A stretch of DNA of 5,044 bases from an uncultured Campylobacter sp. GTDB lineage: Bacteria > Campylobacterota > Campylobacteria > Campylobacterales > Campylobacteraceae. The stretch is taken from the NCBI GenBank assembly GCA_938046705.1, contig CALIWP010000150.1:1-5044 (forward strand), in the 5' to 3' direction. The notes below the pieces were generated by a model. That model was not told the origin of the DNA, made no database searches, and worked only from the letters and a program-made list of their open reading frames with translations. The number at the start of each line of letters is the position of its first letter. The stretch's first letter is position 1. Both the position numbers and the translations under genes were made by a program. Shown here in pieces: positions 1-5,044 of this stretch.

Positions 1-117
1 GGTTTTTCCATCATTTCTATATTTTTATTACACATCTATATCTATCGTCCTGAAGCTATTTCAAAATAAAATAATATAAAAAATATTTATAAATTCATTC
101 TAAATTTTATAATTCAA
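1..117. other. AT-rich non-coding stretch before the methyltransferase fragment
   Basis: This stretch is very rich in A and T and holds no plausible complete gene. The methyltransferase frame downstream is open back to base 70 (TAA at 67-69), but the residues read from 70-117 are low-complexity (Asn, Ile, Lys, Phe) and unlike any methyltransferase. Recognisable protein similarity begins abruptly at about 118, so the end of this stretch looks like a breakpoint. Two in-frame ATG codons on the minus strand (bases 14-12 and 11-9) could start a gene running off the left edge, but only four codons are visible and no clear ribosome binding site precedes them, so no gene is called. Confidence 0.5.
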
Positions 118-651
118 AACAGGATCACATGGCAAAGAGAAAAGGGCAGAGGGGCATTATATAATTGGAAAAACGGCATGGAAGATATATGGTTTGCCAC
201 TATGTCCAAAGACTACACCTTTAATGTAGAGGCTGTAAAGACAAGGAGAAGAGTTGTAGCTCCTTACAAGGTTGACGGAAAGCCCAAAGACTGGGAAGAA
301 ACCGATGAGGGAAACTTTAGAAATACCTATCCGTCCAATTTTTGGGACGATATATCCATACCCTATTGGTCTATGCCGGAAAATACCGCACATCCTACAC
401 AAAAGCCTGAAAAACTTTTAGCTAAGCTGATACTGGTAAGCTCCAATGAAAAAGATATAGTATTTGATCCGTTTTTAGGCTCGGGCTCTACCTCGGTATG
501 TGCTAAAAAACTTGGAAGACATTATGTAGGTATAGAACAAAACGAGCAGTACTGTGTGTGGGCTGAGAAAAGACTTGAAATGGCAGATGCCGATAAGAGG
601 ATACAAGGTTATGAGGACGGAGTATTCTGGGAAAGAAATGCAAGAAAGTAA
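118..651 (+). pseudogene. C-terminal fragment of a beta-class site-specific DNA methyltransferase (N6-adenine or N4-cytosine)
   Basis: Intact relatives transfer a methyl group from S-adenosylmethionine to an exocyclic amino group in a short DNA site, usually as the modification half of a restriction-modification system. Similarity starts at about base 118 with residues NRITW, then a target-recognition-like stretch. Numbered from the first ATG (178), HPTQKP is at residues 72-77 (motif X), FDPFLGSGST at 96-105 (motif I, the AdoMet-binding loop) and GIE at 118-120 (motif II). Beta-class enzymes have the catalytic (D/S)PPY motif IV near the N terminus, ahead of these. Here it is absent, and no start codon precedes the similarity. 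Relatives are about 270-330 residues, so roughly the first 130 are lost. An internal start at 178 would give 157 residues, but it lies inside the conserved region and no clear Shine-Dalgarno precedes it. I infer a non-catalytic remnant. The AGA/AGG/ATA codon use differs from murG and ftsW, which fits acquired DNA. The exact target base cannot be told. Confidence 0.85.
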
Positions 652-817
652 GTCAAAGAAGCCTAATTATATTTTCCTTATAAAAAAATTAGAAATTAGT
701 TATATTATAGTAAATGAGAAGTATTGGGAAGAGGTATATTATAGAGTTTATACTTCCAAATCAGTTATGCTAATGATGATTGGATATAAGGAGGAACAAT
801 GTCAAGGTATATTATAG
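638..817 (+). CDS. Small unrecognised ORF overlapping the methyltransferase stop
   Basis: A 59-residue frame starts at ATG 638, eleven bases before the end of the methyltransferase stop codon, so start and stop overlap as in translationally coupled genes. Its N terminus reads MQESKSKKPNYIFLIKKLE. A purine-rich GGGAAAG lies a few bases upstream of the ATG. I recognise no family. A restriction endonuclease gene often follows the methyltransferase in this arrangement, but 59 residues is far too short, so at best this is a remnant. The frame runs through the first copy of the 32-bp repeat in a different reading frame from the one the downstream gene uses. It may not be translated at all. Confidence 0.2.
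   Translation: MQESKSKKPNYIFLIKKLEISYIIVNEKYWEEVYYRVYTSKSVMLMMIGYKEEQCQGIL
732..763 (+). repeat. 32-bp direct repeat, upstream copy
   Basis: This segment is identical over 32 bases to 805-836, and weaker identity continues about 10 bases further (to roughly 773 and 846). The two copies start 73 bases apart. Read from an ATG at 714, it encodes MRSIGKRYIIEFILPNQLC and then stops (TAA 771-773). The downstream copy encodes the same RYIIEFILPN and goes on with HLYY, so the two differ as QLC-stop versus HLYY. This looks like a degenerate duplicate of the 5' end of the next gene. Confidence 0.85.
788..794 (+). promoter_or_regulatory. Strong Shine-Dalgarno AAGGAGG for the ORF at 799
   Basis: A perfect AAGGAGG lies four bases before the ATG at 799. 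It is the strongest ribosome binding site in the window and decides the start of the hypothetical gene in favour of 799 over the internal ATG at 868. It sits between the two copies of the 32-bp repeat. Confidence 0.7.
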
Positions 818-1128
818 AGTTTATACTTCCAAATCATTTATACTACAGTAAATCAAAATTAGATAAAATGCTAAAAACGCAGGCTAGTATCGTCTCAAAC
901 GTGATTTTGGGCGAGTTTAAGATGGCGTATAAATTTTTTACTTTATTCTGTTTTTTAGCAAAAAGCAGAGGCGATCAGCTACTTTTAGCCGAGATAATAA
1001 GCGTTTGCGACAAGATCGCTGCGATGATAGAGCCCGTTTTTAGCGGCCAAAGCCTGCAAACCGGCAAGCTCGTGTATCACTATCTGGTTTACGAGCTGCG
1101 AGAGTTGAAAGCGAATTTTATAAACTAA
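799..1128 (+). CDS. Hypothetical protein, 109 residues, possibly a chimeric ORF
   Basis: I do not recognise this protein. It has no obvious signal peptide or cysteine/histidine metal motif. A hydrophobic patch (FFTLFCFLA, about residues 48-56) is followed by regular charged and aliphatic residues, suggesting a small mostly helical cytoplasmic protein. The start at 799 is supported by AAGGAGG at 788-794. Residues 1-23 are AT-rich, with codons such as AGG, ATA and TTA, and carry the second copy of the 32-bp repeat. From the internal Met24 (ATG 868) onward, codons change to AGC, GGC, GCG and GCC, as in murG and ftsW. I infer that the 5' end was contributed by the foreign DNA upstream and that the native gene may once have started near or before 868. 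It converges with murG across a 123-base spacer. An alternative is a genuine single gene with a compositionally uneven N terminus. Confidence 0.6.
   Translation: MSRYIIEFILPNHLYYSKSKLDKMLKTQASIVSNVILGEFKMAYKFFTLFCFLAKSRGDQLLLAEIISVCDKIAAMIEPVFSGQSLQTGKLVYHYLVYELRELKANFIN
805..836 (+). repeat. 32-bp direct repeat, downstream copy
   Basis: This is the partner of the copy at 732-763, identical over 32 bases. It lies inside the coding frame that starts at 799 and encodes RYIIEFILPN, residues 3-12 of the hypothetical protein. The 41 bases between the copies hold the gene's Shine-Dalgarno and start codon. Confidence 0.85.
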
Positions 1129-1218
1129 TCTTTTTGCTTTTTTATATTGCTATTTTTACAAATTTAGCGCGCTTAAGCTGCGGCGAATTTAATCATATTT
1201 TCAAATTTGCATTAATCC

Positions 1219-1263
1219 AAAGATATTTAAATTTAACGCTCTGCCGTAAATTTAAATATCTTT
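1219..1263. terminator. 17-bp inverted repeat at the murG 3' end, candidate bidirectional terminator
   Basis: Bases 1219-1235 and 1247-1263 are perfect inverted complements (arm AAAGATATTTAAATTTA) separated by an 11-base loop, ACGCTCTGCCG. The right arm includes the murG stop codon (1252-1254) and its last codons. Its position between two convergent genes suggests termination in both directions. Against this, the arms are almost all A/T, and the T-tract that follows is only four bases on the plus strand and three on the minus strand. The rest of the convergent spacer (1129-1218) is T-rich with no second clear hairpin. Confidence 0.5.
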
Positions 1264-2375
1264 TAAAATTTCATCCGCTATTTTCCCCGCGCCGCCGTTA
1301 TCTATCTGCCCAGAAAGCTGGCTTGAAATTTGCGCTATTTTCATATCATTTATCAAATTTAGCATCTCATCCGCATCGATCTCGCCGCCTTTTTGAAAGC
1401 AAAATTTGGCCAAATTTTGATCCACGAGAAATTTCGCATTAAATACCTGATGGTTGTTTGCGGCATAAGGATAAGGCACGAATACGCTAGGCAGTGCATT
1501 TGCCGTGAGCTCCCACAGCGTGCCCGCCCCTGCGCGGCTTATCGCCAGATCTGCGCGGCTCATCTTAAGCTCTATTTTAGGATCAAAGTCAAAAAGCTCA
1601 AGCTCATCGCTGCCAAGAGCAAGCTTTTTATACTCCTCTTGCAAGCTCTCAAGCGCGTTTTTACCGCATTGATGGATGATTTTTACGCCTTTTTGTTTAA
1701 AAATCGGAGCCAGCTTTAAGGCTAGCGAATTTATCGCCGCAGCACCTTGCGAGCCGCCTAAAAACATCACCGTTTTTAACTCGCTGCGAAGCCTAGCCGA
1801 GCTAAAAAATCTCTCCGCAACGGGGTAGCTAAAGACAGGCTTAAAATACGAGCTAAAAAAGCCCTTTGCAAGCGGTTTTAAGAGCTTGTTTAGGTTGCCT
1901 ATCACTGCGTTTTGCTCGTGGATAAAAAGCGGCGTGCGCGAGATGATGGCCGCAAATGCCGCAGGCGCCGCGCTGTATCCGCCCACGCTAACAACGGCTT
2001 TTACGGCGTGTGCCTTGAAAATTTTGCGGCATTTAAAAGCTAAATTTAGGATATTAAAAAGCGAAAAAAACTTGCCTAGTCCTTTTTTATTTACAACTCC
2101 GCTACTTGGTAGGAAAAATTTCTCGCTAAATGCGGCGTCGTTTTCAAACCACATTTTATCCTGTCCGCTGCTTGAGCCTACAAATATCGTCCTGCATCCG
2201 CGCGAAATCAGTCCTCGTTTAGAGCTTTTGCGACGGCTAGGTGTCCGCCAGTGCCACCGCCACAGATTACGATAGTGCCGCTTTCTATTTTGTTTCGAGG
2301 TTCGCCACTGGTTAAATTCGACGGCAAAATTTCAGCCGAAATTTGTTCTTTATCTTTTAAATTTTCGGGCGTCAA
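1252..2375 (-). CDS. murG: MurG, lipid II synthase (UDP-GlcNAc glycosyltransferase), frameshifted as read
   Basis: MurG transfers GlcNAc from UDP-GlcNAc to lipid I on the cytoplasmic face of the inner membrane, giving lipid II. With one base restored, the protein is 374 residues. GGGTGGH is at 39-45 (N-domain glycine loop), SVGGYSAAPA at 130-139, HEQN at 153-156, GGSQGA at 207-212, SRAGAGTLWE at 280-289 and NNHQVFNA at 307-314 (UDP-GlcNAc-binding side). Bases 2375-2214 encode residues 1-54, ending ALNE, and then hit a TGA at 2210-2208. The rest, LISRGCRTIFVGSSSGQDK and onward, is in another frame, and the unbroken part from the first ATG is only 2154-1252 (300 residues). One missing base at about 2211-2214 restores ALNEELISRG, typical of the family. 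Because murG is essential, a sequencing or assembly error is more likely than a true null. The TTG at 2375 is chosen for its AAGGAG; no ATG or GTG exists in the N-terminal frame. This gives about 30 residues more before the glycine loop than usual (MurG is normally 340-360). It lies 73 bases after ftsW on the same strand and is probably co-transcribed. Confidence 0.93.
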
Positions 2376-2387
2376 ATTTTACTCCTT
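2373..2387 (-). promoter_or_regulatory. murG ribosome binding site and TTG start
   Basis: On the minus strand AAGGAG (2387-2382) precedes TTG (2375-2373) by six bases. An in-frame stop (TAA, 2381-2379) lies between them, so this is the most upstream possible start. The only other candidate is a TTG at 2327-2325, which lacks such a site. The pairing of a good ribosome binding site with a weak start codon suggests modest translation, perhaps tuned relative to ftsW. Confidence 0.6.
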
Positions 2388-2406
2388 GTCGTCTAATTTC
2401 GGACGT

Positions 2407-2446
2407 TCAAATTTGACCTTAAATTTGCGTCGTAAGTCAAATTTGA
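2407..2446. repeat. Two copies of the palindrome TCAAATTTGA in the ftsW-murG spacer
   Basis: The perfect 10-bp palindrome TCAAATTTGA occurs at 2407-2416 and 2437-2446, exactly 30 bases apart (about three helical turns), with a related AAATTTG between them. The pair lies in the 73-base spacer between the ftsW stop and the murG start. It could be a paired protein site or an RNA structure. It could also simply reflect the high frequency of AAATTT words throughout this genome type, which is the safer reading. Confidence 0.5.
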
Positions 2447-2448
2447 GC

Positions 2449-3609
2449 TCAATCTTTTACTTTTTTGCTCACCATCAGCACCATGCCGACTCCTATGCAA
2501 AGCGCTAGGATCGAGCTGCCGCCGTAGCTTAGAAACGGTACGGCGATGCCTTTGATAGGCGTGATCGATGTGATGCCGTATGAGTTCATGATAAACGAAA
2601 ACGAGATGAGAAGCCCGACGCCGAGCGTAAAGAGGTGATAGACTTTGTTTTCACTCCTTGACGAGACGCGAAAGATGCGGAAAAGCAAAATCAAAAGAAG
2701 CGACGTGATGATAAGTATCCCCAGCACCCCGACCTCCTCGGCGATACCGGCAAGTACGAAGTCCGTGTGCACTTCGCTCAAAAATCCGAGCTTAAACACG
2801 CCAGCTCCCAGCCCCTCGCCGAAAAATCCGCCGTGCTTTATCGCATTAAGCGAGTGCGAGATCTGATATGGCTCAGGCACACCCTCGACGCGAAACATAT
2901 TTGCCATATTTTCGGGCATAAGCGAAAGGACCATATTTTGCACCGTGCCCCACCATGATTTTATACGTAAAATTCGGTGCTCAGACGTAAAAATAGCCAC
3001 GATGGCAAGCACTGAAGCTCCCGCCATACCGATGACAAAAAGCCGCTTGCTAGTGCCGGCAAAAAGCATCATAACGATAAGCGTAAGTGCTAAAACTACG
3101 ACTTGGCCGAGGTCGTTTTGAAGGATGGCGATGAGATAAACGGCGATCAAAAACAAAAATATATAAGGCAAAATGAGCTTAAATTCTTGCTTTAAGCTTT
3201 TTTTTCTCTCATCTATCTTGCGCGCAAAGCTCCATGCTAAAAAGTAAACGAAACCGATCTTAAAAAACTCAACAGGCGCTAGAGAAAAGCCCGGCAAACG
3301 TATCCAGCGCTTGGCTCCGCCCGCATCGGTTACTAGCGAGCTAGGCAGCGCGTGCATAGCTCCCATCGCGATAGCGCAAAAGCCAAACAAACAAAAGCCG
3401 ATCCAGAACATGGATTTATCAGGGTCAAGCCGCGAAATGCCCCACATCAAAAATATCCCGATCACGCCAACGGCGAGCTGTCTGATAAAAAAATGATAAG
3501 GCTCGTAGTTAAAGAAAAGTACGGTAAAAACGGGCAAGGATAGCGAAAAAACGATACCGATAGTAATGAGCGCGACGCAAGAGTAAAATATCCACTTATC
3601 CGCCTGCAT
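2449..3609 (-). CDS. ftsW: FtsW, SEDS-family septal peptidoglycan glycosyltransferase
   Basis: FtsW is a polytopic inner-membrane enzyme that polymerises lipid II into glycan strands during division, in complex with a class B penicillin-binding protein. The 386-residue protein is full length for a Campylobacter member and has about ten hydrophobic membrane segments. Visible SEDS motifs are GGAKRWIRLPGFSLAPVEFFK-type residues at about 97-117, LQNDLG at 163-168, HSLNAIKHGGFFGEGLG at 252-268, HTDF at 281-284 and SYGGSS at 361-366. Asp283 in HTDF corresponds to the conserved extracellular aspartate proposed as catalytic in this family. The ATG at 3609 follows AAAGGG by four bases. murG, which makes the substrate lipid II, follows directly on the same strand. 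RodA is the close paralogue. The murG neighbourhood and the AEEVGVLG and GIAVPFLSYGGSS regions favour FtsW, but the two are hard to separate by eye. Confidence 0.9.
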   Translation of the reverse strand: MQADKWIFYSCVALITIGIVFSLSLPVFTVLFFNYEPYHFFIRQLAVGVIGIFLMWGISRLDPDKSMFWIGFCLFGFCAIAMGAMHALPSSLVTDAGGAKRWIRLPGFSLAPVEFFKIGFVYFLAWSFARKIDERKKSLKQEFKLILPYIFLFLIAVYLIAILQNDLGQVVVLALTLIVMMLFAGTSKRLFVIGMAGASVLAIVAIFTSEHRILRIKSWWGTVQNMVLSLMPENMANMFRVEGVPEPYQISHSLNAIKHGGFFGEGLGAGVFKLGFLSEVHTDFVLAGIAEEVGVLGILIITSLLLILLFRIFRVSSRSENKVYHLFTLGVGLLISFSFIMNSYGITSITPIKGIAVPFLSYGGSSILALCIGVGMVLMVSKKVKD

Positions 3610-3804
3610 TTTTCCCTTTCCCGAGTTAAATTTAAAGGGCGATTTTACTTAACTATGACTTACAAAGATGTTAATCGGATATTTAAAAATTTTAATTTTA
3701 TCTCAAAAAAAGAGTCCTGAAAAAATTAAAAATATACTAACATAAATTATATAGATATAAAATTTTAATTTTGTATTAAGTAAACAATTTGTAACATACG
3801 CGCA

Positions 3805-3823
3805 TTATGCAAATTTAGCATAA
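3805..3823. promoter_or_regulatory. 19-bp dyad TTATGC-N7-GCATAA, candidate operator in the receptor leader
   Basis: TTATGCAAATTTAGCATAA has perfect 6-bp arms around a 7-base spacer and ends 8 bases before the AAGGAG of the receptor gene. Its size matches a site for a dimeric repressor. It could block transcription or, as a short RNA hairpin, affect ribosome access. The sequence is not a recognisable Fur box, so the regulator is unknown. Confidence 0.4.
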
Positions 3824-3830
3824 AACCAAT

Positions 3831-3836
3831 AAGGAG
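3831..3836 (+). promoter_or_regulatory. Shine-Dalgarno AAGGAG of the TonB-dependent receptor gene
   Basis: AAGGAG lies five bases before the ATG at 3842, fixing the start. The N terminus that follows is a normal signal peptide, which agrees. Confidence 0.75.
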
Positions 3837-3841
3837 TCTAA

Positions 3842-5044
3842 ATGAGGGTGAAATTTTCAGTTGCCGCATGTGCGGTTTTGGCGCTATTTGCAGCGCAAGC
3901 AAATGCCGCCGATACGGTTAAGCTAGAAGGCGTCGAGATAAACAGCGTCGGCGATAACATCAGCGAGAGCGGTATCAGCGAGGGCATCCTAGCTAAAAAC
4001 GTACAAAACGGTATCCTAGCCGGCAAAAAGGTGCTAGACACCCCGTATCAAATAAGCACGATCACAAAAGAAACTATGAATCACCAAGGCGTAACTGGCT
4101 TTGAGGAGGCGGTAAAATACTTTCCGTCCGCGCAGGTTCAGATGAGAGGCGGCACCACAGTCGGTCGTCCGCAAACACGCGGCTTTGAGGGTAGCGTCGT
4201 GGGTAACGTTTTTTGGGACGGCTTTTACGCTATCTCGACTACGGCGATTCCTATGGCGATGTTTGAGAGCTTGCAGATACAAAACGGTCTTGCCGGCTCG
4301 CTCTACGGCCCGCAAAATCCAGTCGGCGTCTTTAACTACACTAGAAAACGCCCGGTAGATAACGAGCACAGTATTTGGGCTGACTACGCTTCGCGCGAGC
4401 ACTTCGGCGTGGGCGTAGATAGCTCAATGAAATTTGACAAGGTGGGCTACCGCGCGGTCGTATACGGCTCAGACGGCGCAAAACAGGTAAAAGACAGCAA
4501 CTATCAGCGCCGCCTAGCCAGCCTCACGCTCGAGTTTTATCCGACCGAGTCGCTTACGTTTGAGACTGCGGCTAGCTACTACGAGCATAACACTCACGGA
4601 TTTGCGGGACTTTTTGCGCTTTACGTAAAAGACGGCATGATCAGAAACGACCTAAGGCTACCAGATCCGGTCGATAACAAAACTCCTGGCCTTGGTCAGC
4701 CATACGGCGGTATGAATCTAAAAACGACGACAGCTAGCGCTAAATTTAAATACGCTCCGAGCGAGGATTGGTATTTCGAGGGCGGATATCAGTTCCAGCG
4801 AGCAGACCGCCACATACACAGCGTCGTAAATAGGATCACGGATAAAAACGGCAACTATGATACCTATCACAGCGGCGGAGCGACTGCGGCGTATAGATTT
4901 GACCTACCTAGCGGCTATTTAAAGGCGGTCACGGACTTTGATACCTGGGGACTAAATCACAACTTTAGCGTGCAGGCAAACGGATACAGATACGTACAGT
5001 ACCGTTACTCAAATTTAAGCACGACTACAAAAGCGGGCTCGGCA
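3842..5044 (+). CDS. TonB-dependent siderophore-type outer-membrane receptor, N-terminal 401 residues (cut by window edge)
   Basis: The frame is open from ATG 3842 through the last base, giving 401 residues of what should be a protein of about 650-800. Such receptors import ferric siderophores (sometimes haem or other ligands) across the outer membrane using energy from TonB-ExbB-ExbD. Residues 1-22 are a signal peptide (MRVKFSVAACAVLALF core, ANA cleavage site). DTVKLEGVEI at 24-33 is a plausible TonB box. The plug domain spans about 60-172, with LDTPYQIS at 65-72, an RGF at 113-115 followed by VFWDGFY, and LQIQNGLAGSLYGPQNPVG at 144-162, equivalent to the family's 'V.KGP..LYG...PGG' segment, ending near TRKRP. 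Alternating strands of the barrel follow from about 175. The region resembles the TIGR01783 siderophore-receptor type rather than haem receptors, but the ligand cannot be told. It is transcribed away from ftsW, so it is an independent unit. Confidence 0.88.
   Translation, partial: MRVKFSVAACAVLALFAAQANAADTVKLEGVEINSVGDNISESGISEGILAKNVQNGILAGKKVLDTPYQISTITKETMNHQGVTGFEEAVKYFPSAQVQMRGGTTVGRPQTRGFEGSVVGNVFWDGFYAISTTAIPMAMFESLQIQNGLAGSLYGPQNPVGVFNYTRKRPVDNEHSIWADYASREHFGVGVDSSMKFDKVGYRAVVYGSDGAKQVKDSNYQRRLASLTLEFYPTESLTFETAASYYEHNTHGFAGLFALYVKDGMIRNDLRLPDPVDNKTPGLGQPYGGMNLKTTTASAKFKYAPSEDWYFEGGYQFQRADRHIHSVVNRITDKNGNYDTYHSGGATAAYRFDLPSGYLKAVTDFDTWGLNHNFSVQANGYRYVQYRYSNLSTTTKAGSA

Larger units (their letters stand above)
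3610..3841. promoter_or_regulatory. AT-rich divergent promoter region between ftsW and the TonB-dependent receptor gene
   Basis: This 232-base spacer must hold the start signals for both ftsW (leftward) and the receptor (rightward). For the receptor, TATAAA at 3756-3761 is a reasonable -10 box; Campylobacter sigma-70 promoters usually lack a clear -35. TTTTAATTTT occurs at 3690-3699 and 3763-3772, and inverted at 3722-3731. The direct copies are part of an identical 14-mer (3686-3699 and 3759-3772). I see no close match to a classical Fur box, although iron control would be expected for a siderophore receptor. No ftsW promoter can be fixed with confidence. Confidence 0.4.

Noticed and set aside
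157..402. Minus-strand ORF of 81 residues opposite the methyltransferase fragment
   Set aside because: It overlaps clear methyltransferase motifs on the other strand and shows no recognisable protein character.
732..836. CRISPR array or attachment-site pair from the two 32-bp repeats
   Set aside because: There are only two copies, separated by 41 bases that hold a gene start, and the repeat is itself coding. No integrase, tRNA or cas gene is visible.
1167..1182. GCTTAAGC-centred palindrome as a terminator for the 799-1128 gene
   Set aside because: The uninterrupted palindrome is only 8 bp with no loop, and extending it needs a bulge, so it is not a convincing hairpin.
2205..2225. Programmed frameshift or recoded TGA (selenocysteine) in murG
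   Set aside because: The sequence CTAAACGAGGACTGA lacks a slippery heptamer, and the TGA frame shows no MurG similarity beyond it. A lost base is simpler.
1393..2275. Plus-strand ORFs opposite murG
   Set aside because: They are antisense shadows of a well-supported MurG frame.
2645..3543. Short plus-strand ORFs opposite ftsW
   Set aside because: They are antisense to conserved SEDS motifs and have no independent support.
3838..4402. Minus-strand ORFs opposite the receptor gene
   Set aside because: The plus strand has a signal peptide, TonB box and plug motifs in one continuous frame, so these are shadows.

Overview
The window reads as a piece of an Epsilonproteobacterial chromosome, most likely an oral or gut Campylobacter of the moderate-GC group (C. 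showae, C. rectus or C. curvus type). This rests on the ftsW-then-murG gene pair, the AAATTT-rich spacers, the GCG/GGC/AGC-rich codon use of the conserved genes, and MurG and FtsW sequences of Campylobacter character. The species is an inference from memory of these families; no search was possible.

Left part (1 to about 870), plus strand: this is visibly more AT-rich and uses AGA/AGG/ATA codons freely. It holds the C-terminal half of a beta-class DNA methyltransferase whose N-terminal half, including the catalytic (D/S)PPY motif, is missing. A very small unrecognised ORF overlaps its stop codon, followed by a 32-bp direct repeat. The second repeat copy forms the start of a 109-residue hypothetical protein (799-1128). 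The rest of that protein has the codon use of the native chromosome, so it looks like a join between decayed restriction-modification DNA and native sequence.

Middle part (1252-3609), minus strand: ftsW, then murG. FtsW is the SEDS-family septal peptidoglycan glycosyltransferase. MurG makes its lipid II substrate by adding GlcNAc to lipid I, so the two act in consecutive steps at the inner membrane. As read, murG is broken: its first 54 codons, including the GGGTGGH loop, lie in a different frame from the remaining 319, and one missing base near 2211-2214 explains this exactly. The best start is a TTG at 2375 behind a good AAGGAG, which gives MurG an unusual extension of about 30 residues. 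A 17-bp perfect inverted repeat overlaps the murG stop codon and separates it from the convergent gene at 799-1128.

Right part (3610-5044): a 232-bp AT-rich divergent spacer separates ftsW from a plus-strand gene for a TonB-dependent outer-membrane receptor of the siderophore type, cut by the window edge after 401 residues. Its leader holds a 19-bp dyad (TTATGC-N7-GCATAA) just upstream of the ribosome binding site, a candidate operator.

I do not see a convincing new system. The points worth checking are the murG frameshift and N-terminal extension, the truncated methyltransferase, the repeat-linked chimeric ORF, and the dyad in front of the receptor.
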